Shown here: positions 5,526-6,526 of the stretch, in pieces
Layout: every line of letters begins with the position of its first letter
Position numbering within the stretch: the stretch's first letter is position 1
NCBI GenBank assembly: GCA_900318975.1
Contig: ONMY01000156.1
Coordinates: 1 to 6,526, forward strand
Reading direction: 5' to 3'
Source of the DNA: an uncultured Bacillota bacterium
GTDB taxonomy: Bacteria; Bacillota_I; Bacilli_A; Izemoplasmatales; UBA1188
Length of the DNA: 6,526 bases
Translations under genes and position numbers: made by a program
The notes under the pieces: generated by a model
Told to the model about the DNA's origin: nothing
Database searches by the model: none
What the model saw: the letters and a program-made list of their open reading frames with translations, nothing else

Positions 5526-6526
5526 ATGAAGAAAGGAATCATTAGTAAAATCTTATCGTTTATATTAGTCCTAGGAGCACTAATAGGGATTACAGGATGT
5601 AGTCTTGGGACTATAGGATATCTTGGAAAAGATGACTCAACAACTAAAAATAATACTACTACTGAATATATTGAACCAGCTGAAGTTAGAGAAAAGAATG
5701 CGTATGAAATTGCGGTTGATGAAGGATATGAAGGTTCTCTTGATGAGTGGTTAAATGAACTTGTAAAAAATAATGCGTATTCATCAATATATGATCTTGC
5801 GAAAGATAATGGTATATTTGATGGTACACTTGAAGAATTTATCGCATCACTTAAAGGTACTGCAGGATCTTCAGATATTCAAGAAGGAACATCTTATGGA
5901 ATAAATTCAATTGTGAGTGTTTATTGTAAATTCACTGTAACACAAACATATAGAGATTTCTGGAGTGGAAGAATATATACAGAATCATCTGATGCAAGTA
6001 GTGCTGGATCTGGTGTAATCATTAAAGATGATAAAGATTCAGGTGAAGCATATATTGTAACTAATTATCACGTTGTTTATTATCAAGATGCAGATAGTCC
6101 AGTTTCTAACGATATTTATATTTATCTTTATGGAATGGAACTTTCAAAATATAAAATCCCTGCAACATTTGTAGGTGGATCATCTACATATGATATTGCA
6201 GTATTAAAGATTAAATCAGATATTTATAAAAATAGTGGAGCATATAAAGTAACTCTTGGTGATTCATCAAATCTACTTGTTGGTGAACAAGTAATCGCAA
6301 TTGGTAACCCTGAAGCTGAGGGAATCAGTGCTACATATGGAATTATCTCAGTTGTGAACGATTCAATTTCAATGACTTCTTCTACTAGCAATCAAACAGT
6401 TAATTACCGTGAAATTAGAATTGATGCAGCAGTAAATAGTGGTAACTCAGGTGGTGGACTATTTGATATCAATGGTAATTTAATAGGTATTGTAAATGCT
6501 AAATCAGTTGATACATCAATTGAGGG
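5526..6526 (+). CDS. HtrA/DegP-family S1C serine protease, predicted lipoprotein, cut by right edge
   Basis: Chymotrypsin-fold serine protease of the HtrA/Deg family, expected to degrade or process damaged or surface proteins outside the membrane. 333 codons are open to the edge. Residues 1-25 form a lipoprotein signal: MKKGIISK, a hydrophobic stretch, then lipobox ITGC with Cys25. A Ser/Thr/Asn linker follows, then two tandem repeats (about 58-111), then the protease domain from about 125. The triad is His182 in VTNYHVV, Asp223 in TYDIAVLKI and Ser308 in NSGNSGGGLFD; IAIGNPEAEG (257-266) and YGIISV (271-276) are typical HtrA blocks. The usual GNSGGPL reads GNSGGG here. HtrA proteins normally carry one or two C-terminal PDZ domains; that region would lie beyond the edge and cannot be judged. 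Most Gram-positive HtrAs have a transmembrane anchor, so a lipid anchor is a variation. It is transcribed away from the t6A operon, sharing a 182-bp intergenic region. Confidence 0.93.
   Translation, partial: MKKGIISKILSFILVLGALIGITGCSLGTIGYLGKDDSTTKNNTTTEYIEPAEVREKNAYEIAVDEGYEGSLDEWLNELVKNNAYSSIYDLAKDNGIFDGTLEEFIASLKGTAGSSDIQEGTSYGINSIVSVYCKFTVTQTYRDFWSGRIYTESSDASSAGSGVIIKDDKDSGEAYIVTNYHVVYYQDADSPVSNDIYIYLYGMELSKYKIPATFVGGSSTYDIAVLKIKSDIYKNSGAYKVTLGDSSNLLVGEQVIAIGNPEAEGISATYGIISVVNDSISMTSSTSNQTVNYREIRIDAAVNSGNSGGGLFDINGNLIGIVNAKSVDTSIE
5697..5858 (+). repeat. Two tandem YEIAV-G-EWL type repeats in the protease stalk
   Basis: Residues 58-80 (NAYEIAVDEGYEGSLDEWL and four more) and 87-111 (SIYDLAKDNGIFDGTLEEFI and five more) align with one inserted residue. 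Matching pairs are Y60/Y89, A63/A92, G67/G96, G70/G100, E74/E104, W75/F105 and L79/L109. I recognise the pattern 'SAYEIAV.NGF.GTE.EWL.SLKG' as a short module seen in many low-GC Gram-positive surface and phage-tail proteins, often before collagen-like or other exported domains; this is from memory. Its function is not known to me. Here it separates the lipid anchor from the catalytic domain and may act as a spacer or an attachment module. Confidence 0.75.

Overview
This is a low-GC, code-dense bacterial window. It is most consistent with a Bacillota/Mycoplasmatota-type genome, such as an Erysipelotrichia-, RF39- or Acholeplasma-like lineage; that placement is inferred from composition, gene order and Gram-positive style ribosome binding sites, and no rRNA is present. 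UGA acts as a stop (tsaB ends in TGA, overlapping the next start) and tryptophan is TGG in the codons checked, so the UGA=Trp code of many mycoplasmas is not used here.

Layout. Positions 1-5343 are one tightly packed minus-strand operon, read right to left: tsaE, tsaB, rimI, tsaD, an unrecognised membrane-anchored protein of 510 residues, then glnS, which runs off the left edge without its C-terminus. Junctions are overlaps of 13 and 4 bp or gaps of 6, 6 and 14 bp, so translational coupling is likely throughout. Positions 5344-5525 are a divergent intergenic region. It holds an extended -10 promoter for the operon, embedded in a near-perfect palindrome that looks like an operator, and a weaker promoter candidate for the rightward gene. 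From 5526 to the right edge, on the plus strand, lies a lipoprotein-type HtrA/DegP-family serine protease, also cut by the window edge. No stretch over 300 bases lacks a gene.

How the genes work together. TsaE, TsaB and TsaD are the bacterial proteins that transfer the threonylcarbamoyl group to A37 of ANN-decoding tRNAs (t6A); the enzyme making the threonylcarbamoyl-AMP donor (TsaC/Sua5) is not in the window. RimI is the N-terminal acetyltransferase commonly placed between tsaB and tsaD in Gram-positive bacteria. GlnS charges tRNA-Gln, so the operon has a tRNA and translation theme. The exception is the 510-residue protein, with one N-terminal membrane anchor and a predicted outside domain that looks internally duplicated and faintly resembles the YpmS/DUF2140 type. 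The protease gene on the other strand is a separate unit concerned with the cell surface.

I do not see a clearly new multi-gene system. The points most worth a second look are the 510-residue protein, the palindrome over the operon promoter, and the two tandem short repeats between the lipid anchor and the protease domain.
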